A DNA stretch of 64,000 bases from Effrenium voratum (Eukaryota; Sar; Dinophyceae; Suessiales; Symbiodiniaceae), in the NCBI GenBank assembly GCA_963377175.1, contig CAUJNA010002768.1, positions 435,001 to 499,000 of the forward strand, written 5' to 3'. Made by a program: the position numbers and the translations under genes. The notes under the pieces were generated by a model, which was given only the letters and a program-made list of their open reading frames with translations, had not been told where the DNA came from and ran no database searches. This document shows positions 35,015 through 44,193 of the stretch, piece by piece (the first letter of the stretch is position 1; each line of letters begins with the position of its first letter).

Positions 35015-36514
35015 ATGTCTCGACGTGATGATCGTGATAGATCCAGGACTCGACGCAGACGTGATCGGAGTCCGTCCCCTCAAGCTCACAAAGCACGCCG
35101 ACGTGAGCACAATGACAACCAGGTCTCGGAGAACATGGATTGGAACAACTTGGTTTCATGGCAACACAACTCCGGCTACAATGCTGCTAACAACTTTCCG
35201 ATGGTGCCTACCAATTTTCAATCGACTCACAACCCCACACAGCAATTCCAATACCCGGCGATCAACTACATGATGCCGATCCCTCCTGATCCCACACCAT
35301 CCAAGTTCATGCCACCAATGATGCCACCACCGGTCACTACTTCCCAACCTACACCTTCACCTGGACCTCCTGCAGCTCTACCGGTTCGTCCTCAGAAAGC
35401 CTGGCTTACTCCCTCGCCTGACTGGACACCTGCAGACGGCATGTTTGATGTCAATCAACTCTACAACTTCAGCCTGCCCATGACTGTTGCCAACACTCCA
35501 CATGGCAACCTTCGCGACATGTCAGGCATGGATATTAGGGACGTACGCCTGGTTCAGGTTATCCACGGGGGCCTCACCAACTGGCTGCTCAGGCCGTTTG
35601 CACACGGCCGATTCGTGACGTGGGAAGGCTTTCGCACCCGCACTGAGGCCTTACTTTGGAGTACCTGCTCCAAATTACTACGAAGATCGCAGTCACTCAA
35701 CCTGCTCACCCTGGAAAAGGACCTTGCCAACACGCTGGGTCTCAACATTGATGACTTCAATCAGCGCATCAAGGTCCACGACCATTTGGCCAACCTGGTA
35801 CTTCAATTTCTTCAACAACATCACACCTCTCTCGCACCTGCTGCCCAGACCGATGACATGGTCAAGAAGTTCAATGATTTGAATCGTGCACATGAACTTC
35901 TCCAAGCTCAGTATTCCGCATCACTTCGCGCATCGACCTCGCCCACGATGACAAACCAGAAAGATGATGCAGAGTTGGTTACACCGCCACCGGTCAACCA
36001 CACACCATCCTCGTCACCTGCCAGCTCCCTTCCCACAGCCAGCGCGGCCGCCCTGGATGGCAAGTCGTTTGATAGCGTGGTGCAACCTCGGATCATGCAG
36101 TCTCTTCACGGAGTGTCGTCACCGCCGTCCAAACCGGCGGCGTCACAGTTGCTCACCATGCACAGCACGCCGGATGAAGTTGTCAAGTACTACACATGGA
36201 CCAGTGACCAACCTCGCCTTTTCCTCAAGCAAGCACCCACAACAACCACTTTGGCGTCGCTGGTTAAGTGGGCCAATCACCCGTCCCGGCTCAACGGCAA
36301 CAAGTCGTTAGATTCTATGGCGACGCAGCTTCTTCAGGCCAGGCAACGCATGCCGAAGGGCGATGCGCCCACACTCGGTGCAATGGCAGCATTATGGGGT
36401 CTTGAACCCGGGTACCTTACCAAACTCACTGAGAAGGCATTGAGTCACCTCATCGTGACCGCTCGCCTGCTTTGTGGATGGGAAGGCATCATATCGACCT
36501 TCGTTCTCATGTGA
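35015..36514 (+). CDS. Retroelement ORF1, SR-rich structural/nucleic-acid-binding-like protein
   Basis: The chosen ATG (CACCATGTCTCG) follows an AG at 35003-35004 in CGATTTAG|TTGCG; an in-frame ATG exists upstream at 34943. The 499-aa product opens with MSRRDDRDRSRTRRRRDRS, an SR/RD-rich basic segment typical of nucleic-acid binding or nuclear localisation. A Pro-rich linker follows (about residues 90-150). Two predicted globular parts come next: one containing VIHGGLTNWLLRPFAHGRF and NIDDFNQRIKVHDHLANLV, and a C-terminal part containing VVKYYTWTSDQPRLFLKQ. I do not recognise a family; a gag-like role is inferred from position. It ends 178 bp before the ORF2 start. Confidence 0.75.
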   Translation: MSRRDDRDRSRTRRRRDRSPSPQAHKARRREHNDNQVSENMDWNNLVSWQHNSGYNAANNFPMVPTNFQSTHNPTQQFQYPAINYMMPIPPDPTPSKFMPPMMPPPVTTSQPTPSPGPPAALPVRPQKAWLTPSPDWTPADGMFDVNQLYNFSLPMTVANTPHGNLRDMSGMDIRDVRLVQVIHGGLTNWLLRPFAHGRFVTWEGFRTRTEALLWSTCSKLLRRSQSLNLLTLEKDLANTLGLNIDDFNQRIKVHDHLANLVLQFLQQHHTSLAPAAQTDDMVKKFNDLNRAHELLQAQYSASLRASTSPTMTNQKDDAELVTPPPVNHTPSSSPASSLPTASAAALDGKSFDSVVQPRIMQSLHGVSSPPSKPAASQLLTMHSTPDEVVKYYTWTSDQPRLFLKQAPTTTTLASLVKWANHPSRLNGNKSLDSMATQLLQARQRMPKGDAPTLGAMAALWGLEPGYLTKLTEKALSHLIVTARLLCGWEGIISTFVLM

Positions 36515-36692
36515 GCCCGGAGCGGCAACAATGTCACGGATGAGTCCGGGTGAAAACTCGTCCGCCAAGTGTTTGCGTTGCACATGATTGATCTTGTACT
36601 TGCTTGGTCTTGCATTGCCTCTTGTGTGATTGTCTGTGATGCTTGTATTCATGTCGCCGCCTTGTGGTAGATTTCGTTGGTTGCATCTCACC

Positions 36693-39600
36693 ATGTTGGA
36701 TGAACTTCGCCGCTGCGGAATCTATGATGATGTTGCACAATGGCAGTCGCTGGACGACCTTCTGCACTCGTTGACTACATTCTCGACGTGCTGGCATTAC
36801 TGTTTCCCTGGACTACCACCACCGTCGATTCCAATTGAGGAGTACGAATCCATCACACAATTGCCGTGGCTGGGTCTCATCCTCGAGGTCTTAGTTGTGG
36901 TCCGGATAGCCCTCCAGATTCCGAATTGCGCTATGTCCAACTCTCAGCACACCGTAGCCAACAGGTACGAACTTCACAGATGTCGGTGCGCTGCCTATTT
37001 ATTGATCAGTTTCTTACAACGTCTCATTTCACAGGATCACGGCTACTTCCCGCCGTTCTTCGAAGTCCTTCACTTCTACAAGACTTCTCTCTTGTGTGAA
37101 ATCATGCACTCAACTTTCGCTGACACGCGACATCTACGCTCATTGCGGGCGCGATTTCCTGACCTCTACGACTTCATACATGATCCAGGTCATCACCAAC
37201 AACCGTGCGTCTACATTCGACTTTCCCCATGGCACACACCATACTATGTTGGGGCGACTGATCAGGATGTTCTACGTCGTGAACACTCACGCAGTCGCAA
37301 ATTTCTACAACTACTTCGTGGACGGCATGCCTTCTTTGAACCGGCGCTTCACTACTGGAAACGATCCAATACTTACTGGCTCTTCTGTGCTGTACCAGTG
37401 GAAATCAAACTTCCAGTTTCCTCGGTATGGGTTCAAGAAAGCAAATGGCAATACCTGCTACGCCCGCATCTGAATGCGCCCTGGGTACACAGAATCTTGC
37501 GCAAGGTGGGCTTCCGGGAACATCTTGTAGATTTTCGACGCCACTCGTTGTCGTCGCCCACTTCCCTCGGCTTGCACAAGCGCTTTCGACGACGACTACA
37601 TCCGGATCTCCAACGGCAACTACGACCTGACACCCTGGATGACATTCAAGCCCACTACTCGATCCTCTATCAGCTGGGATCCAATACAGGAGCGTCGTTC
37701 CAAGTCATGCGTGACCTACTGTCAGCCGCTTTCCCTCCCACTCAGCTGTACTACTTATTGCGGCTCGCAGTATTTGTCAACGAGCCCTTCCGCTCCAAGG
37801 CCCAGAAGCTCCTCGCCCAGGTACTGCGCAAACGACGGCTACAACCACCCACCACTTTAACACAGCTACTTTTGCCGCCGCTGCATGTCCAGAATTGGAA
37901 AGCTCTACTGGGCACATGGTTACAAAGCTGGATTGCTTCTCATCGGGATCTGTTCCCTTCTCTTTTCATTCCAAAGATCCGGGTTGTGGAAACTCGCAGC
38001 GCCACATTGGGCGACAGGATATACAACTATCGCACATGGCAGCGCAAATGGGCGCCTGACACATCTTTTCCGTGTCGCTGTTTGGACATCGATGATAGCC
38101 ATCTACACCGTGCACATGGTCACGCAGTAATGGTGGATGAGTTTTCTCGCATCAATGCGGACATTAACATTGAAATCATGACCGCCTCAATGAAGGATCA
38201 GTTTTTCGGTGATGTCGACTTATTGCATCAACGTTTCACCACACAACTTCGCAAACTTGCTCGCCGCTGGCATGTACATGGTTCCGGTCTGCTTTCAGAT
38301 CTACAGCCAGTTGTGTCTCAGTTAATGGATACTCATCGGACCAACCTTCAAGATCGGGCTTATTGGTCATCGACATCGTTGCAACGCACTGTGGCTTCTT
38401 TGTCTTCGTGGGTAGTCATCCCGGCGGATCATTTCCCCTCCCGCGCACATGTGATGTGCCCGTCCCTGTTTGCCATATTGATGCGGAAGACATTCTGCGC
38501 GGGGGATGTCTTCTCACTTTGCCGCGAATCTGCAGCATCCTTTCGCTCTGAAGTGGTAAACACAGTACCTTCTCTCCTACGTCAACGATATGCATGGGGC
38601 CTTCGACTTCAAGCACCGTTGCCCACAGCGCGCATCCTCCCAAAGCCGACCAAGGACTGGCAGAAAGCTCGACCCATCATCTCATTCTTTCGCACATGGG
38701 CAGCTCCCTTCCTCACGGTCTTCGGTGCACTTATATTTGAACTCACCAAGGCGGCCTTCCCCGACATTGCAGGTCAACTCTCAGTACAAGAACTTATCCA
38801 GCAGCTGTGGGAAGCACTGTCAAAAGCAGATCCTGATGAGTACATCCACCTGGTGTCGCAAGACTTGTCAGGCTTCTTCACGTCCATTCCTACGGAACGT
38901 TTCCATCAGGCGCTTCAAGTGCTTCTCCATCGCTATGATCAAGTTGTTGGCCTTCGCGGTTCCTCGCAATGGTCCGTGTACGAAGTCAAGTCAGATCATC
39001 GACGCCGTATGTTCAAAGGAAAGTGGCGCCGTCAAACCAAGATCCCTCGAATTTTTCGTGAACAAGATCTCCGGCACCTTCTGGACTTTGTCATTGACAA
39101 CAGTCACTTCGAGATCAACGGATACTTGTTCCGCCAAGAACGAGGAGTCGCTATGGGATCACCAGCCGCGCCACCGTTGTGCAATTTGGTTGCTACGGTT
39201 GAGGATTTCTTCTGGCACCGAACCATGATTTCTCTGCGGTTTTGCATGCCCGACATTGGTGTGATTTGGCATGAGCGCTACGTCGACAATCGTTTCATTC
39301 TCCTTCGAGACTCAGCCCCACACTCACCCGTGCTCATGAACTTTCTTTCCCTGGAATTTTATCGACCACCAGTGATGCTTGAGGTTCAACATGATGACAA
39401 AGTACTGGGTTACCGATGTGATTCTTCCTCCAGAACTATCACTCCACAGCTACCTGATCATCCCTCCCAAATCAAAGGAATTCGGAGTGCCAATGATCGG
39501 ATGTTCACTTATTCTTCTTGGTCTTCTCGCTCGTGGCTCATCATACGTGGTGCGCAACCGGCGGTTCAGCAACAACATGGGCTCGACGCTCTCAAACGCC

Positions 39601-39776
39601 TTTATGAGGCCAAAGGTTTTGAATCTCACCTTCTGCGGGACGTTCGCCGTCGACTTGGGACAAAATCTGCATGTGAGCTTGTCCTTTTGTCTCTTCTTGT
39701 GCATGCTTGGGACTGCTGTCGTTGCATTGCGCTTGGTTTGCATGTAGCTGGCTCAGAACTATGGCGGAATATATGA
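36693..39776 (+). CDS. Retroelement ORF2, GIY-YIG endonuclease-reverse transcriptase (Penelope-like)
   Basis: The ATG (CTCACCATG) follows GGTAG| at 36670; the frame is open from 36630. Numbering from this ATG (1027 aa), the GIY-YIG domain spans about 172-264: VYIRLSPWHTPYYVGATDQ, R-R-E-H-S at 195-199, and a catalytic-type Glu at 249 in QESKWQYLLRPHLN. A CxC motif (FPCRCLDIDD) has Cys 461 and 463. RT motif A is VSQDLSGFFTSIP with Asp 724. Motif B is RGVAMGSPAAPPLCN from 817. Motif C is RYVDNRFIL with Asp 865, where the usual second Asp is Asn. A thumb-like segment, WLIIRGAQPAVQQQHG, follows. The domain order is that of N-terminal-EN Penelope-like elements, relatives of telomerase RT. It would nick target DNA and prime reverse transcription of the element RNA. 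It overlaps ORF3 by 16 bp. Confidence 0.9.
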   Translation: MLDELRRCGIYDDVAQWQSLDDLLHSLTTFSTCWHYCFPGLPPPSIPIEEYESITQLPWLGLILEVLVVVRIALQIPNCAMSNSQHTVANRYELHRCRCAAYLLISFLQRLISQDHGYFPPFFEVLHFYKTSLLCEIMHSTFADTRHLRSLRARFPDLYDFIHDPGHHQQPCVYIRLSPWHTPYYVGATDQDVLRREHSRSRKFLQLLRGRHAFFEPALHYWKRSNTYWLFCAVPVEIKLPVSSVWVQESKWQYLLRPHLNAPWVHRILRKVGFREHLVDFRRHSLSSPTSLGLHKRFRRRLHPDLQRQLRPDTLDDIQAHYSILYQLGSNTGASFQVMRDLLSAAFPPTQLYYLLRLAVFVNEPFRSKAQKLLAQVLRKRRLQPPTTLTQLLLPPLHVQNWKALLGTWLQSWIASHRDLFPSLFIPKIRVVETRSATLGDRIYNYRTWQRKWAPDTSFPCRCLDIDDSHLHRAHGHAVMVDEFSRINADINIEIMTASMKDQFFGDVDLLHQRFTTQLRKLARRWHVHGSGLLSDLQPVVSQLMDTHRTNLQDRAYWSSTSLQRTVASLSSWVVIPADHFPSRAHVMCPSLFAILMRKTFCAGDVFSLCRESAASFRSEVVNTVPSLLRQRYAWGLRLQAPLPTARILPKPTKDWQKARPIISFFRTWAAPFLTVFGALIFELTKAAFPDIAGQLSVQELIQQLWEALSKADPDEYIHLVSQDLSGFFTSIPTERFHQALQVLLHRYDQVVGLRGSSQWSVYEVKSDHRRRMFKGKWRRQTKIPRIFREQDLRHLLDFVIDNSHFEINGYLFRQERGVAMGSPAAPPLCNLVATVEDFFWHRTMISLRFCMPDIGVIWHERYVDNRFILLRDSAPHSPVLMNFLSLEFYRPPVMLEVQHDDKVLGYRCDSSSRTITPQLPDHPSQIKGIRSANDRMFTYSSWSSRSWLIIRGAQPAVQQQHGLDALKRLYEAKGFESHLLRDVRRRLGTKSACELVLLSLLVHAWDCCRCIALGLHVAGSELWRNI

Positions 39777-41098
39777 TCACTAGCACTCTGCGTTCGGATG
39801 GATCAATACAAACAACGAGCCGCGTGACGCTCGAGCACCTCCCCAACTTCATCAACGGCAATGAGATCCAAATGTTCATCCGGACCCATGGCATAGCACA
39901 CCAGCAAAGTGTGCAATCCCACGGCTCGTCACGTGATGCACCAGCACTCACTGAGCAGCCCAGATCGCGTTCCCCCCGGTCACGAATTCCGCGGATCCAG
40001 CTCACACCGGGCCCGCAAGGGCATTCAGATGAGGAAGAAGACTGGGGTGAATGGAGGAGTGATGGCAGACACGCTCATAGTGATCAAAGGAGGCCACGTT
40101 CGCCTCCGTTTCCCCCTGCTCATGCCAGTCCTTCTGAGAACCGCATCGCGCTGGTGCCTCTCTCAGTTCGTCGGCAGGTGCCTGATTTGGGGGTTCATCG
40201 CTTCAAGCTACGCACTGGGTGTCGGATCGAGGAGATCGCCATCGAAGTGAATGACGTCCTCTACTACACCTTACCTTCGATTGCCGCCTTGGTATTCCCT
40301 GAGCCGGAGCTGTTGAAGAAATCATGGGAGTCTGTCTACAGGAGCCTCATGCCACACCGCCGCAGCATCATAGAAGATGAACAGCGGGTCATGTCCATTT
40401 CGGAGTTTCCGTTTGCTCAGCCGCCGCATGGGGTTCCGGGACGCTGGACGGCGCAAGTGGTCAAAGACATCTCGGACTACTTCCAGGTCTCTCGGCGGTC
40501 ACTACCGCAGCAACTCATCGTCCAGCTCGGCATTTGCGAGGAGAAGTGGCCATATATCAGCAGAACCACGCGGACGTTTCACCACTTCTCCGCGGACAAA
40601 AAGAACTCCCAGAAGAACCTCTTTGGGATCATCTTCTCATTTGAGCCACGCCGATTGTTGCCGGACAAGCAGCGCACTCAATCGCAGTCCACATTTTTCT
40701 GGTCCCACAACACCAACATACAGGCTGCCATGCAAATCCTGCGTGATGAGGAACTGATCCGACCTTCGAAGTGGCAAGAACACCCTTCCCCCAATCGTGA
40801 ATGCTCCAACTGGAACGAAGTTTGGTTACCTCCGATGGGATTCTACTGCAGAGGCAGCCTCCAGTCTCAGGAAGCGGCAATCCAATCTGCAGCGCAGTTC
40901 GGTGGAATCCGGACGGACCGCCCGGTGTGCATTGGTGGCTCTGCTCGTCTCCGACAACAGCATTGCACTATACCCCGCGGCGGCGTGTACGCGGACATAG
41001 CAGCCTCCCACTACTATGACTGCATTCATGCCAAGGATGGCAGGTGGAAACTAAGATCTTCGATCGCAGTGCCCAGCTACATGGGCATCTTCTGGTGA
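39761..41098 (+). CDS. Retroelement ORF3, unknown protein with possible ADP-ribosyl-transferase-like C-terminus
   Basis: The ATG (GAACTATGGCGG) lies inside the end of ORF2 after TGTAG|CTGGCTCAG|. The 445-aa product begins MAEYMITSTLRSDGSIQT. It has a basic/acidic low-complexity linker (about residues 65-125), then a folded region. Near residues 311-330 it reads TFFWSHNTNIQAAMQILRDE, followed by LPPMGFYCRGSLQS and later VCIGGSARLRQQ, IPRGGVYADIAASHYYD. The spacing 'x-H-x-T...A..IL...I.PS...G.Y' recalls the PARP/KptA-like ADP-ribosyl-transfer fold. This is a weak pattern-level resemblance and I would not name an enzyme on it. Confidence 0.7.
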   Translation: MAEYMITSTLRSDGSIQTTSRVTLEHLPNFINGNEIQMFIRTHGIAHQQSVQSHGSSRDAPALTEQPRSRSPRSRIPRIQLTPGPQGHSDEEEDWGEWRSDGRHAHSDQRRPRSPPFPPAHASPSENRIALVPLSVRRQVPDLGVHRFKLRTGCRIEEIAIEVNDVLYYTLPSIAALVFPEPELLKKSWESVYRSLMPHRRSIIEDEQRVMSISEFPFAQPPHGVPGRWTAQVVKDISDYFQVSRRSLPQQLIVQLGICEEKWPYISRTTRTFHHFSADKKNSQKNLFGIIFSFEPRRLLPDKQRTQSQSTFFWSHNTNIQAAMQILRDEELIRPSKWQEHPSPNRECSNWNEVWLPPMGFYCRGSLQSQEAAIQSAAQFGGIRTDRPVCIGGSARLRQQHCTIPRGGVYADIAASHYYDCIHAKDGRWKLRSSIAVPSYMGIFW

Positions 41099-41354
41099 AC
41101 CATGGTGGCATGCCAGTACAATAGCGTTGCTGCTGACCCGACGTGTTGTGCGCTTTGTTTTTCATGATGTACATCATGACGCCCCTCTTCCGGAAAAACG
41201 CATTGAGTTGTCCGTGGCTCATGGTTGACTTTGATATTTCCTTGTGCGGTGTTGCTTGCATGATTGGTTGTCTGCCTTCTGAATGCTTGCCGTCGCCGCT
41301 TTTAGTCATCACTGGTTGATTGAGCCCTGGTTGTCTCATCTTTCCGGAATTGTG

Positions 41355-41858
41355 ATGGATCATGGGGATCTGCTACGTGATTGTCGGCACATGCTACTCG
41401 CTATGTCATCGCAAATCAATTTACTTTTGGCTGGACTGCAGCGTCTTGAAGGCCAGCAGCGACATCCACAGCCGCCCCCACCGCCACCGATTCCGGAAGT
41501 TCACCCCCCGCCGCTGCCTCCGCCGTCCACGGCGCCGCCGTACTTGCCAGCAACATCGGTCAGACCTGACCACATGGCAACGCCGGTCACTCTTGTGGCC
41601 ACCACGGATAGCCGTGCGGAGCACCCTGCTCACGTGCGCACGGTGAGTGTTAGCACCTCCTGGGAGCACAGACGAAGGCGAAGATCTAGACATCGAGAGC
41701 CGCACCGGAGACGATCCCGCAGCCATCATCGTCGGCTACCAGACCGTCCTGTTGATGCGGTTCCCGTGGTCCGCCGTCATGCTCACACACCTAAGTATCC
41801 ACCGGCGGTCAAAGCCATGCCAGCTTGCAGACCATCCGGTCTGTCTTATGAACGGTGA
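41355..41858 (+). CDS. Retroelement ORF4, helix plus Pro-rich and SR-rich protein
   Basis: The ATG (TTGTGATGGATC) is the first after GCTTTTAG| at 41307; the frame is open from 41283. The 167-aa product has an N-terminal amphipathic helix (HGDLLRDCRHMLLAMSSQIN, LLLAGLQRLEGQQ), then a polyproline stretch, then a basic SR/RH-rich segment (RRRRRSRHREPHRRRSRS). This layout resembles ORF5, so the two may be diverged duplicates. RNA binding is plausible from composition only. Confidence 0.6.
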   Translation: MDHGDLLRDCRHMLLAMSSQINLLLAGLQRLEGQQRHPQPPPPPPIPEVHPPPLPPPSTAPPYLPATSVRPDHMATPVTLVATTDSRAEHPAHVRTVSVSTSWEHRRRRRSRHREPHRRRSRSHHRRLPDRPVDAVPVVRRHAHTPKYPPAVKAMPACRPSGLSYER

Positions 41859-41900
41859 CGGAGCAACAGCGACAAAAGTACCTCAGCGTTTGCTTCGTTC

Positions 41901-42716
41901 ATGCTTGCATGCACCGTATCTCTGTCATGCCGCAGCATTATCGCTTTGCAGCTTTGCGTGAGTTGCCCTTGTGGTTTGATTGGTTGCCATGCAGTTGTCG
42001 CTGAGTTTGTGAACAACCTGGTGGCTGTGCTCAATGTTCTTGCATCCCAAGTTGCGACAGCTTTGGACACACTGAACTTTGCCTTGATGACGGAGCGTGG
42101 TCGTCCGACAGACACGGTGGTGACCCCGAGAGCACCAAGAAACTCCAGACATGGGTTGCGGCCCCGCATCATCACGGAGCTCGCCTCCTCTGACCGATCT
42201 CGATCCCCCACACGCATTCGGGCTCGACCGGTGGACACGTCATCTACCTGGTACATACCGGCTTTGTCCCCGCCTCGAGCCGCACATCGTGATGCTAGTG
42301 AATACAATTCTGGTACTCGGCCCGAATCTGTGTTAGATCGACTGCCACCGCCTCGTCCTCTTGCTCCTTTCGCGGCACACGGTGGACGAGAACCAGGACA
42401 GACGACGCCCACGACACCGGATTCGGATTCTGATGGTTCGGTACATCCGCATCCAGGTGCCTCGTCGTTCCGGCCGTCGCCGACGGTGGTTCATGGTCCT
42501 CGGGAACTTCTACAAGAATTTACCATTGCACTTCGCAATGCATACCGTGAACCTTTCACGGCATGGACACAGGGCGAGCTGGATGAAATGGTGAGACGGA
42601 AGAAAGATAAGGATTCCAGGCCCACCTATAAGACCATTGCGCGGTTTCTTCAGAAGCCGATTGAGGAAGTCAAGCAGGCATGGAAGGTCTATCAACAACT
42701 TGAGGCTCGCAGCTAG
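41901..42716 (+). CDS. Retroelement ORF5, SR/Pro-rich protein with Myb/SANT-like C-terminus
   Basis: The first in-frame ATG is at 41901. An ATG at 42087 (MTERGRPTDTVVT) is an alternative that would follow the CAG acceptors at 41951 and 41994. The upstream part contains a helix-like segment (FVNNLVAVLNVLASQVATAL) similar in character to that of ORF4. The centre is SR/Pro-rich. The C-terminal ~50 residues read FTAWTQGELDEMVRRKKDKD then RPTYKTIARFLQKPIEEVK and QAWKVYQ. The W...E...(14-16)...T-I-A...(8)...V..AW spacing is that of Myb/SANT or related helix-turn-helix domains. DNA binding, perhaps for targeting, is inferred. Confidence 0.65.
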   Translation: MLACTVSLSCRSIIALQLCVSCPCGLIGCHAVVAEFVNNLVAVLNVLASQVATALDTLNFALMTERGRPTDTVVTPRAPRNSRHGLRPRIITELASSDRSRSPTRIRARPVDTSSTWYIPALSPPRAAHRDASEYNSGTRPESVLDRLPPPRPLAPFAAHGGREPGQTTPTTPDSDSDGSVHPHPGASSFRPSPTVVHGPRELLQEFTIALRNAYREPFTAWTQGELDEMVRRKKDKDSRPTYKTIARFLQKPIEEVKQAWKVYQQLEARS

Positions 42717-42896
42717 GAACAAGCCCGGCAAATGCAGCAGCGACCATTGATGGACCAAATGATAAGCGGCGGCGGTGTGTCCGGTTTGAGTTGTTGATCA
42801 CATGATACTCGCTTGCTTGCACGTGACTCAATCTTGCTTGTCGTGTCGCGAGATGTCGTTGACATGCAGTGATGTCTTGCCTGAGTTGCTCAAATC

Positions 42897-43466
42897 ATGT
42901 CAGAACAAGTTGTACAGACGTACATTACCTGGACCCATGGAGCGCAGCCGACGTGGTTACAATTTCATGGACCCGGGGCTCTACTCGACAGACCCATTCG
43001 GCTGACTACGTCGCCTCCGCCCCCGCCAAGTCTGCCACTGCTTCTTCCACCTCCTCCTCCACCACCACCACCACCACCGGTGATTCTACACCCCCAGTTT
43101 ATGCCCTCGGTACGCAGCCCCTCGATCTCAGCCCCTCGCGGACAATCCTGCCCTACCTCTTTGAAATCGCAGCGCACACGCCGCTCGATCTACAGCACTG
43201 ACCCTTCCCGTGATGAAGTACCACGCAGTCCAGGCCGCTCGTCCAAACGATCTCGGACAGCATCAGCTTCAGCGCCGCGGCGATCTCGACGGCCCTTTAC
43301 AGTGTTTTATTCCAAACGTGCTGGCCGTTCATCGCGATCCCCATCGGCAACATGCAAACATTACTGTCACGCCATCCTGCGCCATGGACGGAAATGTCTT
43401 TCCCCTTGTGCACGTAGACGACCAGGTCATTATCATTGCAGGTGTGCGCGACATCAAAGACAGTGA
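42897..43466 (+). CDS. Retroelement ORF6, diverged W-x-x-x-x-x-PG family N-terminus with Pro/SR-rich tail
   Basis: The ATG (CAAATCATGTCAG) opens MSEQVVQTYITWTHGAQPTW followed by LQFHGPGALLDRP. 'WLQFHGPG' aligns with WIRIYSPG, WIRIYVPG, WVKIFHPG and WVRIYTPG of ORFs 7-10, so I take it as a fifth, diverged family member. The FREW and RDW...GYQR blocks of those proteins are missing. Instead there is a polyproline stretch and an SR-rich basic region (SKRSRTASASAPRRSRRPF). The last third overlaps another open frame (43210-43599) with better coding character, so a frameshift or overlapping gene is possible. Confidence 0.5.
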   Translation: MSEQVVQTYITWTHGAQPTWLQFHGPGALLDRPIRLTTSPPPPPSLPLLLPPPPPPPPPPPVILHPQFMPSVRSPSISAPRGQSCPTSLKSQRTRRSIYSTDPSRDEVPRSPGRSSKRSRTASASAPRRSRRPFTVFYSKRAGRSSRSPSATCKHYCHAILRHGRKCLSPCARRRPGHYHCRCARHQRQ

Positions 43467-43599
43467 AAGCCAGGTGTCAGACATTTCAGACCTCGTTGAC
43501 CCGTTTCACCTTGTGTTTGAAAAGTTGCCTCGCTCCTCAGTGGATGTGTGCGGTTGGCAATGCATGTGTGTCCTTGCCGCAGATTTTCGATTGGTTTAG
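43210..43599 (+). CDS. Retroelement ORF6b, overlapping frame
   Basis: This frame is +1 relative to ORF6. Its second half, from AMDGNVFPLVHVDDQVIIIA to DISDLVDPFHLVFEKL, has a balanced acidic/hydrophobic composition typical of a folded protein, unlike the Cys/His/Arg-rich shadow in the ORF6 frame. It may be a separate small protein, or the true C-terminus of ORF6 reached by frameshift or by a sequence error. I could not decide. Confidence 0.35.
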   Translation: MMKYHAVQAARPNDLGQHQLQRRGDLDGPLQCFIPNVLAVHRDPHRQHANITVTPSCAMDGNVFPLVHVDDQVIIIAGVRDIKDSESQVSDISDLVDPFHLVFEKLPRSSVDVCGWQCMCVLAADFRLV

Positions 43600-43625
43600 C
43601 AGTCGTGCAAGCCCGTATTGCTGCT

Positions 43626-44048
43626 ATGAACCCCCAGTATTTCGAGTACCAGATCGAGAGAGGAGTGGAATGGATTCGAATTTACTCTCCGGGCATTTGG
43701 AGGCCCGTTCCTGAGGAGGCGCCAGTTCCGGACCCACTCTACGCTTCCACGTTTCGGGAGTGGCGCAGATCATATCACTTCCAAGCGTACTGGTCTGAAG
43801 ACAGCACCGGAGGCACCACAATGGATCCTATTGCCACGCCCAGTTCCTATGTGTCCTATCACGTGTGGGAGTACCGAGACTGGCAAACGCGAGGGTACCA
43901 ACGACTTGGACCTCCTGTCCAATCCATCGGACTCGCGATGCTCGCCAACGCAGACATCGAGTCCTCGGTGGGCTCGTCGGTACCTGATGGAGCGTGGCGG
44001 GAACCGTCACCGCCACCATTTCATGATCCTTGGAATGATTCGGATTGA
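43626..44048 (+). CDS. Retroelement ORF7, small-protein family member A
   Basis: The ATG (TGCTATGAACCCC) is the first in-frame one after GGTTTAG|. The 140-aa product has three shared blocks: VEWIRIYSPGIWRPV, TFREWRRSYHFQAYW plus STGGTT, and VWEYRDWQTRGYQRLGPP. The DNA word GTGGAATGGATTCGAAT is identical to one in ORF8, so duplication was recent. The C-terminus is low-complexity and acidic, ending HDPWNDSD. There is no membrane segment or signal peptide, and no known family is recognised. Confidence 0.75.
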   Translation: MNPQYFEYQIERGVEWIRIYSPGIWRPVPEEAPVPDPLYASTFREWRRSYHFQAYWSEDSTGGTTMDPIATPSSYVSYHVWEYRDWQTRGYQRLGPPVQSIGLAMLANADIESSVGSSVPDGAWREPSPPPFHDPWNDSD

Positions 44049-44193
44049 CACTTGAGTTGCATGTTGGACAAAGATGCGGTTGTGCGTGCTTTGTATGTGA
44101 GTTCTCATTGGGTTGTCTTGCTTGGTGCTGTGCATGTCGTCTCTATGTGTCCGCCGCTCTCTGTGATAACTTTGAGCAGCTTGTCGGGTTGAA

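Noticed and set aside
39450..39743. Minus-strand 97-aa ORF inside ORF2
   Set aside because: Shadow of the RT-coding frame; no independent support.
42965..43177. Minus-strand Gly-rich ORF
   Set aside because: Antisense of the polyproline-coding stretch of ORF6.
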